Part shown: positions 10,460 to 16,534 of the stretch, one piece after another
Numbering within the stretch: position 1 is the first letter of the stretch
How the letters are laid out: the number at the start of each line of letters is the position of its first letter
Assembly: GCA_946886425.1 (NCBI GenBank)
Contig: CAMPIP010000032.1
Location: forward strand, 1 to 16,534
Direction: 5' to 3'
DNA length: 16,534 nucleotides
From: an uncultured Actinomycetes bacterium
GTDB lineage: Bacteria; Actinomycetota; Thermoleophilia; Solirubrobacterales; 70-9
Made by a program: the position numbers and the translations under genes
The notes under the pieces: model-generated
What the model saw: the letters and a program-made list of their open reading frames with translations, nothing else
Databases searched by the model: none
Told to the model about the DNA's origin: nothing

Positions 10460-12358
10460 TCAAACGTCCTCGCGGACGCCGCCCATTTCGGTGAAAACCG
10501 CGGTGACGCCGCCGTCCTCGCGCTGTTCGTCGGCGATCACGTGGGAGACCGCGTTGATCAGGGCCAGGTGGGTGAAGGCCTGCGGAAAGTTGCCGAGGTG
10601 CTGGGCGCTTTCGGCGTCGAGCTCCTCGGCGAAGAGGTCGAGCCAGCCGGCCTCCTCGAGCAGGCGCTGGCAGAGCCGCCGCGCTCGCTCGGGCTCGCCG
10701 ATCTCCGAGAGCGCCGAGACCAGCCAGAAGGAGCAGATCAGGAAGGTGCCCTCGCGGCCATGCAGGCCGTCGTCGGTCTCTTCGACTTTGTAGCGGAGCA
10801 CCAGGCCGTGCTCGGTGAGGTCGTCGGCGATCGCGTTGACGGTCTTGGCGACCCGCTCGTCGCCGGGCGGTAGGAAGCGCAGCAGCGGGATCAGCAGGGT
10901 CGAGGCGTCGAGCGCGTCGGTCTCGTAGTGCTGGCGGAAGACGCCGTCGCGGACGCCGCGCTCGAGGATCTCGGCCTTGATCTCCTCGGCTTTCGCCTCC
11001 CACTCGTCGGCTTTGTCGCCGAAGCCGTAGTCGCGGGCGAGCCGGGCGCCGCGGTCGACCGCGACCCAGATCATCAGCTTCGAGGAGACGTAGTGCTGGG
11101 GCTCGCCCCGCGACTCCCAGATCCCCTGGTCGGGCTGCGGCCAGGCCTCGATCGCCGCTTCCACCTGGTAGCCGATCAGTTCCCGGTCGGCCTGGGTGCC
11201 GCTGCCGCGCAGCGCCTTCTGGTGCAGGTAGATCGAGTCCAGCAGGGCCCCCCAGACGTCGTTCTGGCGCTGGTCGAAGGCACCGTTGCCGATCCGCACC
11301 GGGCGGGCACCTCCGTAGCCGCCGAGATGGTCGAGGGTGCTCTCGGTGAGCTCCTTCTCGCCGCCGATCCCGTACATGATCTGCAGGTCCGGGTGGTCCT
11401 TGCAGACCTGGACGATGAAGCGCATGAAGTCCCGCGCCTCCTCGTCGAAGCCGAGCGTGTGCATCGCCCAGAGACTGAAGGTCGAGTCGCGGATCCAGCT
11501 GTAGCGGTAGTCCCAGTTGCGTTCGCCGCCCGGGGTCTCCGGCAGCGAGGTGGTCGGGGCGGCGAGGATCGCCCCCGTCGGCGCGTAGGTGAGGCCCTTG
11601 AGGACCAGCGCCGAGCGCTGCAGGTGGATCCGCCAGGGGTGGTCGGGGAAGTCGCCGCCGCGCAGCCACTGGCGCCAGAACTCCTCGGTCGAGTCGAGCC
11701 GCTCCAGCGCCTCCGGGGCGCTGCGCGGCCCGCCCAGCTCCTCGCCGCCCCAGGTGATCGCGCAGAAGCCGTTTTCGTCCTCGCGCAGCCGCAGGGTGCC
11801 GCGGGCGGCGCCACCCTCGAGGGTCAGGTCCATGTCGCTGGTCAGCCGCAGCTGGGTTCCGTCGGCGCAGCTGGCCACCGCCTCGCCGATCTCGCCGCCG
11901 CTCCAGCGCGCCTCCTCGGCCCCGTAGGCGAAGCGCGGCAGGCACTCCATGTCCATCTCGACCTCGCCGTCGATGCAGGTCACCGTGCGCAGCAGCGAGC
12001 GGTCGGACTCGTGGCCGGTATCGGGCTGGCGTTCGCGCTCGCCGCCCGAGTTGGCCCACTCGGCGATCGTCAGCGCGTCGTGGACGACCGCCCAGCCGGT
12101 GTCGGTCACCCAGGTCGTCTCGATCACCAGCGTCCCCGGCTTGTAGCGGCGCCCGATCGGGACGACGACGCCGCGCGGCTTCAGCGCGAAGTGTCCGGCG
12201 CCGCGGTCGAGCAGGGCGGCGAAGGCGCTCGGCGAGTCGAAGCGGGGCAGGCAGAGCCACTCGACGACCCCGTCGTATGAGACCAGGGCGGCGGTGTGGC
12301 AGTCGGAGAGGAACCCGTAGCTGCCGATCGGCGGGAAGCGGTCTTTCGGGGCGGCCAC
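10460..12358 (-). CDS. Glycoside hydrolase family 15 protein (trehalase/glucoamylase type)
   Basis: The product has 632 residues from GTG 12358. Residues 1-225 are the N-terminal beta-rich domain typical of bacterial trehalase-like GH15 proteins (PPIGSYGFLSDCHTAALVS, EWLCLPRFDSPSAFAALLD). Residues 235-610 are the (alpha/alpha)6 barrel. It contains RNWDYRYSWIRDSTFSLWA (280-298), the general acid E415 in DQGIWESRG and the general base E536 in REGTFLICSFWLVSAL. Length and motifs fit the mycobacterial acid trehalase group as well as glucoamylases, so the product may hydrolyse trehalose or alpha-glucans. No signal peptide is visible, so it should act in the cytosol. A TAGCTT box at 12373-12368 ends 9 nt before the GTG, with no ribosome site, again suggesting a leaderless mRNA. 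It diverges from the CtaG-family gene. Confidence 0.92.
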   Translation of the reverse strand: MAAPKDRFPPIGSYGFLSDCHTAALVSYDGVVEWLCLPRFDSPSAFAALLDRGAGHFALKPRGVVVPIGRRYKPGTLVIETTWVTDTGWAVVHDALTIAEWANSGGERERQPDTGHESDRSLLRTVTCIDGEVEMDMECLPRFAYGAEEARWSGGEIGEAVASCADGTQLRLTSDMDLTLEGGAARGTLRLREDENGFCAITWGGEELGGPRSAPEALERLDSTEEFWRQWLRGGDFPDHPWRIHLQRSALVLKGLTYAPTGAILAAPTTSLPETPGGERNWDYRYSWIRDSTFSLWAMHTLGFDEEARDFMRFIVQVCKDHPDLQIMYGIGGEKELTESTLDHLGGYGGARPVRIGNGAFDQRQNDVWGALLDSIYLHQKALRGSGTQADRELIGYQVEAAIEAWPQPDQGIWESRGEPQHYVSSKLMIWVAVDRGARLARDYGFGDKADEWEAKAEEIKAEILERGVRDGVFRQHYETDALDASTLLIPLLRFLPPGDERVAKTVNAIADDLTEHGLVLRYKVEETDDGLHGREGTFLICSFWLVSALSEIGEPERARRLCQRLLEEAGWLDLFAEELDAESAQHLGNFPQAFTHLALINAVSHVIADEQREDGGVTAVFTEMGGVREDV

Positions 12359-12434
12359 GGCGTTGCCAAGCTAGCAGCGCCGCGGGCGGCTGGAGCGCCT
12401 CTGACGGCGCCAGGCCGTCGCTACGCTGGACCCG

Positions 12435-13349
12435 TTGACCCCGCCGATCGCAGTCCTCGAGCTCCTCTACGGCCTCGCCGAGCTGGCCCCGCTGGTGATC
12501 GTCGCGGCGCTCTACGCGAAGCGCTCCTCGACCCTGGCCGCGAAGGGCCGGCCGGTGCCGCTCTGGCGCCAGGCCTGCTTCGCCTCCGGGCTCTTGACGA
12601 TCTTCGCCGCGACCGCCTCGCCGCTGGCCGGGACCGCCGAGGAACTGGTCATCGCCCACATGGTCGAGCACCTGTTGATCGGCGACATCGCCACCCTGCT
12701 GCTGGTCCTCGGCCTGACCGGGCCGCTGCTGCAGCCGGTGCTGGCGATCCCGGTCTTCGACCGGCTGCGCGTCCTCGTCAACCCCCTCGTCGCCTTCCCG
12801 CTCTGGGTGCTCAACTTCTACTTCTGGCACATCCCCGCCCTCTACGACGCCGCTTACGGGGGCGCGGCGGTGCACGTCCTCGAGCACGCGACCTTCATCT
12901 TTTTCGGGGCGCTGATGTGGATGCCGGTCTTCGGGCCGCTGCCGAAGCCGACCTGGTTCAACGGCGCCTGGCAGGTCGTCTACGTGATCGCGGTCCGCTT
13001 CTCCGGGGCGATCCTCGGCAACGTCCTGATGTGGTCCGGCTCGGTTCTCTACGAGGTCTACCTGCCGGGCGAGCGGGCCTGGGGGATCACCCCGATCGCC
13101 GACCAAAGCACGGCCGGCGTGATCATGATGGTCGAGGGCACCTTCCTCGGCCTCGGCATGCTCGCCTACGCCTTCTTCAGGGCCGCCAACGAGGGGATCG
13201 AGAAGCAGCGCCTGCTCGACCTCGCCGCCGAGCGCGGGGTGGAGCTGGACGACGAGCGGGCGCAGCGGGCGGTTGCCGCCGGCCACGGGGCGCGCCTCGA
13301 GCAACAGCTGATCGCTTCCGGGAGGGACCCTGAGACCGGCGGTCCCTGA
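12435..13349 (+). CDS. ctaG: CtaG-family membrane protein (cytochrome c oxidase assembly factor, caa3_CtaG type)
   Basis: The product has 304 residues from TTG 12435. Multiple hydrophobic helices occur between residues 5 and 250. The family's conserved histidines are present: H75 and H79 in AHMVEHLLIGD, H132 in FWHIPALYDAAY, and H147/H151 in VHVLEHATFIFFGALMWMPV. These are thought to bind copper or act in assembling the Cu centre of cytochrome c oxidase; B. subtilis CtaG belongs to this family. Residues 250-304 are a charged cytoplasmic tail. The start is TTG, with a TACGCT box (12422-12427) 7 nt upstream and no ribosome site, so it may be leaderless; a weak CTGACG -35 is at 12401. Its 3' end overlaps the next gene by 20 bp. 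No oxidase subunits are in the window. Confidence 0.88.
   Translation: MTPPIAVLELLYGLAELAPLVIVAALYAKRSSTLAAKGRPVPLWRQACFASGLLTIFAATASPLAGTAEELVIAHMVEHLLIGDIATLLLVLGLTGPLLQPVLAIPVFDRLRVLVNPLVAFPLWVLNFYFWHIPALYDAAYGGAAVHVLEHATFIFFGALMWMPVFGPLPKPTWFNGAWQVVYVIAVRFSGAILGNVLMWSGSVLYEVYLPGERAWGITPIADQSTAGVIMMVEGTFLGLGMLAYAFFRAANEGIEKQRLLDLAAERGVELDDERAQRAVAAGHGARLEQQLIASGRDPETGGP
13320..13326 (+). promoter_or_regulatory. Shine-Dalgarno GGGAGGG supporting a CTG start
   Basis: GGGAGGG ends 3 nt before CTG 13330 (GGAGG core 4 nt before). It is the only ribosome site in the open frame before a conserved N-terminal membrane region, and the frame has a TGA at 13309. No ATG, GTG or TTG occurs in frame until GTG at about 13561. 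Confidence 0.5.
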
Positions 13350-14832
13350 GCGGCTGCTGCTGCCGGCGCTGGTCTTCGTCGTCGGCGCATCCAGCCTCGG
13401 CGTCGAGATCGCCGCCGCGCGCCTGCTGGCGCCGTACTTCGGCTCCTCGACGATCGTCTGGGCGAACACGATCGGGGTCGTCCTCGTCGCCCTATCGATC
13501 GGCTACTGGTTCGGCGGCCGCTACGCCGACCGCCACCCGCACCTGCGCGGCCTCTGCCTGGTGGTGCTCGGCGCCTCGCTGCTGATCGCGGTCGTCCCCT
13601 TCGCCGCCCGTCCCTTCCTCAGCTTCTCGGTCGACGCCTTCGACACGATCTCGGTCGGCGGCTTCGCCGGCTCGCTGTTCGGCGTCCTCGTCCTCGTCGC
13701 CGTGCCGGTCACCCTGCTCGGCGCCGCCGGCCCCTGGGCGGTGCGGCTGGCGGTCGCCGACCTCGACCGCTCCGGCGAGCAGGTCGGCCGCCTCTACGCG
13801 ATCTCGACCGCCGGCTCGCTGGTCGGGACGATGCTCTCGGCGCTGCTCTTCATCCCGCTGCTGGGCACCCAGCGGACCTTCTTCGCCTTCGCCCTGGCGC
13901 TGGCCCTGGTCGCCTGCGCCGGGGTCGGGGTCCGCTACGCGGCCGTCCCCGCCGCCCTGGCGCTGGCGATGGCACTGCTGCCGGTCGGCACGATCAAGGC
14001 GGCCGGCGAGGACCGCGTCCTCTACGAGGCCGAGACCACCCACCAGTACGCCCGGGTGGTCGAACGCGACGACGGCAGCCGCGCCCTCGAGCTCAACGAG
14101 GGCCAGGCCGTGCACTCCCTCTGGCGGCCCGGCACCTACCTGACCGGCGACTACTGGGACGGGCACCTGGTCCTGGCGGCGGCGGCGCGGCGGCAGGCGC
14201 CCCGCTCGATCGCGATCCTCGGCAACGCCGCCGGCACCGTCGCCCGCGCCTTCGGCCACTTCTTCCCGGCCACCGCCGTCGACGCGGTCGAGATCGACGG
14301 CGAGCTGACCGAGATCGGCCGCCGTTACTTCGACCTCCGCAACCCGCGGATGCGGACCTTCGCCGAGGACGCCCGGCCCTGGCTGGAGCGCTCCGGCGGT
14401 GGCTACGACGCGATCATGGTCGACGCCTACCGTCAGCCCTACATCCCCTTCTACCTGACCACCGCCGAGTTCTTCGGGCTGGCCGCCGAGCGACTGGCGC
14501 CGGGCGGGATCGTCATCGTCAACGTCGGCCACCCCGAGGGCGGCGACGAGCTCGAGCGGGTGCTGGGGAGGACGATGGCGACCGCCTTCCCGCGGGTGCT
14601 TCGCTACCCGATCGAGCCGACCAACACGCTGCTGGTCGGCGGCGGCCGCGAGCTCTCCGCGGCCCGGCTCGCCGGCAACGCCGGGGCCCTGCCACCGCGG
14701 CTGCGCCCGCTCGCCCGCGAGGCCGCGGCGGCACTGGCGCCGCGGCTGCCCGGCGGCGAGATCTACAGCGACGACCACGCCCCGGTCGAGTGGCTGGTCG
14801 ACAGCTCCCTGCTGGAATACGCGAATGAATAG
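13330..14832 (+). CDS. Membrane spermidine-synthase-like protein (fused MFS-like/SpeE-like), CTG start
   Basis: The product has 500 residues if started at CTG 13330. Residues 1-220 hold about seven hydrophobic helices, opening with LLLPALVFVVGASSLGVEIA and RLLAPYFGSSTIVWAN, the typical start of fused spermidine-synthase membrane proteins. A start at GTG 13561 would delete the first 77 residues and two helices, so it is unlikely. Residues about 228-450 are a SpeE-like Rossmann domain: ILGNAAGTVARAF replaces the usual GGGDG nucleotide loop, VDAVEIDGEL carries the ribose-binding acid, and YDAIMVDAYRQPYIPFYLTT the catalytic-loop region. The degenerate glycine loop means aminopropyl-transferase activity cannot be assumed; many members have unknown substrates. 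It overlaps the CtaG-family gene by 20 bp and is presumably cotranscribed with it. Confidence 0.85.
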   Translation: MRPAVPERLLLPALVFVVGASSLGVEIAAARLLAPYFGSSTIVWANTIGVVLVALSIGYWFGGRYADRHPHLRGLCLVVLGASLLIAVVPFAARPFLSFSVDAFDTISVGGFAGSLFGVLVLVAVPVTLLGAAGPWAVRLAVADLDRSGEQVGRLYAISTAGSLVGTMLSALLFIPLLGTQRTFFAFALALALVACAGVGVRYAAVPAALALAMALLPVGTIKAAGEDRVLYEAETTHQYARVVERDDGSRALELNEGQAVHSLWRPGTYLTGDYWDGHLVLAAAARRQAPRSIAILGNAAGTVARAFGHFFPATAVDAVEIDGELTEIGRRYFDLRNPRMRTFAEDARPWLERSGGGYDAIMVDAYRQPYIPFYLTTAEFFGLAAERLAPGGIVIVNVGHPEGGDELERVLGRTMATAFPRVLRYPIEPTNTLLVGGGRELSAARLAGNAGALPPRLRPLAREAAAALAPRLPGGEIYSDDHAPVEWLVDSSLLEYANE

Positions 14833-14947
14833 CCCCCTCGAAAGGGCCCGGGCATGGCTGGTCACCGGGCCGGTCGGACGCGGCCTCTCCTTCGCGATCG
14901 ACTTCGGGGTCGCGCTGCGCACCGCGGCGGCTCGACGGCGCCGCTGA
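14825..14947 (+). CDS. 40-residue microprotein overlapping the SpeE-like gene
   Basis: The ATG at 14825 lies 8 nt inside the end of the upstream gene (ATGAATAG), a geometry typical of translational coupling. The product begins MNSPLERARAWLVTG, continues with a short amphipathic or weakly hydrophobic stretch (VGRGLSFAIDFGVALRTA) and ends in four arginines. No domain is recognised. The gap between the SpeE-like gene and trigger factor holds nothing else, and the frame uses GC-rich third positions like its neighbours. It could be a small membrane-peripheral protein or chance; support is moderate. Confidence 0.42.
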   Translation: MNSPLERARAWLVTGPVGRGLSFAIDFGVALRTAAARRRR

Positions 14948-14958
14948 TCCTCTAGGGT
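14932..14958 (+). promoter_or_regulatory. Weak promoter candidate for tig
   Basis: TCGACG (14932-14937), a 15-nt spacer and TAGGGT (14953-14958). The -10 ends 12 nt before ATG 14971, giving a very short leader. No ribosome site precedes the ATG. The spacer is short for a housekeeping promoter. Confidence 0.3.
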
Positions 14959-14970
14959 CACCCGTCCCCG

Positions 14971-16383
14971 ATGCAGACCTCCGTCAAAGAGCTGCCCGAC
15001 TCGCGCGTCAGCGTCGAGGTCGAGGTACCCGCCCAGGACGTCGACCGCGCCGCCGCCCGCGCCGCCCGCGCGATGGCGAAGGAGATGCGGATGCCCGGCT
15101 TCCGCAAGGGCAAGACGCCGCCCTCGCTGGTGATCCAGCGGATCGGCTTCGGCGCCGTCCTCCAGGAGGCGATCCGGGACTCGCTGCCCGAGTGGTACGA
15201 AAAGGCGCTGCTCGACACCGGCGTCACCCCGATCGGCGACCCCGATATCGAGATGACGACGACTCCCGAGGACGAGGGCCAGCCGCTCGCCTTCAAGTTC
15301 GAGGTCGGGGTCCGTCCCAAGGCCGAGCTCGGCGAGTACAAGGGCCTCGAGGTCGGTAGGAAAGAGAACGAGGTCCCCGACGACGTCGTCGACCGCGAGG
15401 TCGAGCGGATCCAGGAGGGCTTCGCCCGCCTCGAGCCGGTCGAGCGCGAGGCCGCCGAGGGCGACTCGCTGCTGATCGACTTCGAGGGGCTGATCGACGA
15501 CAAAGCTTTCGAGGGCGGCAAGGCCGAGGACTACCTGCTGGAGCTCGGCTCCAACTCCCTGATCGAGGGCTTCGAGGAGCAGCTGACCGGCGCCAAGGCC
15601 GGGGACGAGCGCCGGGTCGAGGTGACCTTCCCCGACGAGTACCACGCCGAGCACCTGGCCGGCGAAGACGCGACCTTCGTGGTCAAGGTCAAAGAGGTGC
15701 GGGAGAAGATCCTCCCCGAGCTCGACGACGAGTTCGCCTCCGACGCCTCCGAGTTCGACACGCTCGAGGAGCTGCGCGCCGACATCCGCGAGAAAGTCGG
15801 CGAGGCGCTCGGCAGCCGCGCCGAGGAAGACTTCCGGATCGCCGCCGTAGACGCCGCGGTTGCCGCCGCCACGGTCGAGGTCCCCGCGGACCTGGTCAAC
15901 GCCCGCGCCGCCGAACGCTGGGAGAACACCGAACGGCAGCTGGTCCAGCGCGGCATGGACCCCAACGCCTTCCTGCAGATGCAGGGCAAAACCCGCGACG
16001 AGCTGATCGAGGAATCGAAGCCGGACGCCGAGCGCGAGCTGCGCCGCGAGTCGGTCGTCACCGCGATCGCCGAGGCCGAGAACATCGAGGTCTCCGACGA
16101 GGAAATGATCGAGGCCCTCGCCCACAGCGCCGAACACGAACGCACCACACCCGAGAAACTCCTCGCCCGCCTCCGCGAGAACGGCCGCGAGGCGATGGTC
16201 CGCGAAGACATCCGCGCCCGCAAAGCGATCGAGCTGGTCGCCGATGCCGCGAAGCCGATTCCGCTCGAGGAAGCGGAAGAGCGGCAGGAGCGCAAAGAGG
16301 CGTCCGACAAAATTTGGACGCCCGAGAAAGAGGACAAAGAGGGCGGCAAATCCGAGGGTCTCTGGACCCCGGACTCAGACTGA
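14971..16383 (+). CDS. tig: Trigger factor (ribosome-associated chaperone and peptidyl-prolyl isomerase)
   Basis: The product has 470 residues from ATG 14971. Residues 1-115 are the ribosome-docking domain with the signature MPGFRKGKTPP (41-51). Residues about 155-250 are the FKBP-type PPIase domain (GDSLLIDFEGLIDDKAFEGG, LIEGFEEQLTGAKAGDERRV). The C-terminal helical arm runs to about 425. The protein binds near the exit tunnel via ribosomal protein L23 and shields nascent chains. A charged tail follows, longer than in E. coli (432 residues), in which a W-T-P motif occurs twice (KIWTPEKE and GLWTPDSD). clpP often follows tig in bacteria but would lie beyond the window. Three hairpins follow the stop codon. 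Confidence 0.97.
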   Translation: MQTSVKELPDSRVSVEVEVPAQDVDRAAARAARAMAKEMRMPGFRKGKTPPSLVIQRIGFGAVLQEAIRDSLPEWYEKALLDTGVTPIGDPDIEMTTTPEDEGQPLAFKFEVGVRPKAELGEYKGLEVGRKENEVPDDVVDREVERIQEGFARLEPVEREAAEGDSLLIDFEGLIDDKAFEGGKAEDYLLELGSNSLIEGFEEQLTGAKAGDERRVEVTFPDEYHAEHLAGEDATFVVKVKEVREKILPELDDEFASDASEFDTLEELRADIREKVGEALGSRAEEDFRIAAVDAAVAAATVEVPADLVNARAAERWENTERQLVQRGMDPNAFLQMQGKTRDELIEESKPDAERELRRESVVTAIAEAENIEVSDEEMIEALAHSAEHERTTPEKLLARLRENGREAMVREDIRARKAIELVADAAKPIPLEEAEERQERKEASDKIWTPEKEDKEGGKSEGLWTPDSD

Positions 16384-16432
16384 GGGTCCTGCGGGGGAGG
16401 GGTCCGGTTGCCCTCCGGGGGAACTGATTCGC

Positions 16433-16451
16433 GCGGCCCCTAAGGGGCCGC
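16433..16451. terminator. Perfect inverted repeat downstream of tig (hairpin 1)
   Basis: GCGGCCCC, loop TAA, GGGGCCGC: an 8-bp all-GC stem starting 50 nt after the tig stop. No T-run follows, so it is not a textbook intrinsic terminator, though such U-less hairpins are often considered terminators in high-GC actinobacteria. Confidence 0.5.
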
Positions 16452-16466
16452 AGCTCGGATGTTGGA

Positions 16467-16486
16467 GCCCGAGCTAAAGCTCGGGC
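16467..16486. terminator. Perfect inverted repeat downstream of tig (hairpin 2)
   Basis: Arms GCCCGAGCT and AGCTCGGGC separated by AA form a 9-bp stem. It follows hairpin 1 by 15 nt and has no T-run. It could also be a dispersed palindromic repeat of the genome. Confidence 0.5.
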
Positions 16487-16506
16487 AATGACCGGATTGC
16501 ATTTCC

Positions 16507-16520
16507 GCGCGCCTTCGCGC
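16507..16520. terminator. Small inverted repeat downstream of tig (hairpin 3)
   Basis: Arms GCGCG and CGCGC around CCTT form a 5-bp stem with a UUCG-like loop context. It is the third hairpin in about 90 nt, and the weakest of the three. Confidence 0.3.
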
Positions 16521-16534
16521 ACGTTCCCCCAGAG

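Noticed and set aside
10386..13469. Very long minus-strand open frame (about 1,027 codons)
   Set aside because: It runs out of frame through the GH15 gene and antisense to the CtaG-family gene, with Arg/Pro/Gly-rich translation and no domains: a GC-rich shadow.
13492..16137. Long minus-strand open frame opposite the SpeE-like gene and trigger factor
   Set aside because: Both plus-strand genes have clear family motifs; the antisense translation is low-complexity and without domains.
1..16534. CRISPR array, tRNA, rRNA, insertion sequence or prophage remnants
   Set aside because: No regularly spaced repeats, cloverleaf-like sequences, transposase motifs or flanking inverted repeats were seen on either strand.

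Overview
This is a high-GC (about 70%), gene-dense bacterial segment. Its content suggests an actinobacterium, possibly Thermoleophilia/Solirubrobacterales: SigB/SigF-type sigma factors with a partner-switch regulator, a ferritin/encapsulin pair with an actinobacterial-type cargo tag, a trehalase-type GH15 enzyme, a CtaG-family protein and a membrane spermidine-synthase-like protein. The lineage is inferred from gene content only. No rRNA, tRNA, CRISPR array or insertion sequence was seen.

Left part (1-7793): a general-stress island. It starts with a STAS anti-sigma-antagonist (cut by the window edge), a divergent RsbW-like ATPase and a convergent SigB/F-type sigma factor. Next come a PfpI/DJ-1 protein, a small basic Rho_N protein, a HAD phosphatase, several very small proteins, a three-gene operon ending in a universal-stress-like membrane fusion, an MscS channel and a second, closely related sigma factor. 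Upstream of many of these genes I can read the same bipartite element, GTTT(G/C/A)(G)-N12-15-GGGTA(C/A/G/T). It matches the known SigB/SigF promoter type, so the sigma factor encoded here probably transcribes the island around it. Several genes carrying this element have no Shine-Dalgarno sequence, and their ATG lies only 9-10 nt after the -10 box, which implies leaderless mRNAs.

Middle part (7923-10452): an encapsulated-ferritin gene with a C-terminal cargo-loading peptide is followed at once by a family 1 encapsulin shell gene. Together they encode an iron-storage nanocompartment. Behind a GGGTAC box and divergent from the second sigma factor, the pair may belong to the same stress response. 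A membrane-anchored universal-stress-like protein follows, then a convergent two-gene operon (ArsR-type repressor and a small winged-helix protein) with a direct-repeat operator over its promoter.

Right part (10460-16534): a GH15 trehalase/glucoamylase-type enzyme diverges from a CtaG-family membrane protein. The latter overlaps a membrane spermidine-synthase-like protein whose only plausible start is CTG. A 40-residue microprotein overlaps that gene, followed by trigger factor (tig) and three consecutive hairpins. Gene packing is extreme: five convergent pairs are separated by 12 nt or less or overlap, leaving no space for conventional terminators between them.
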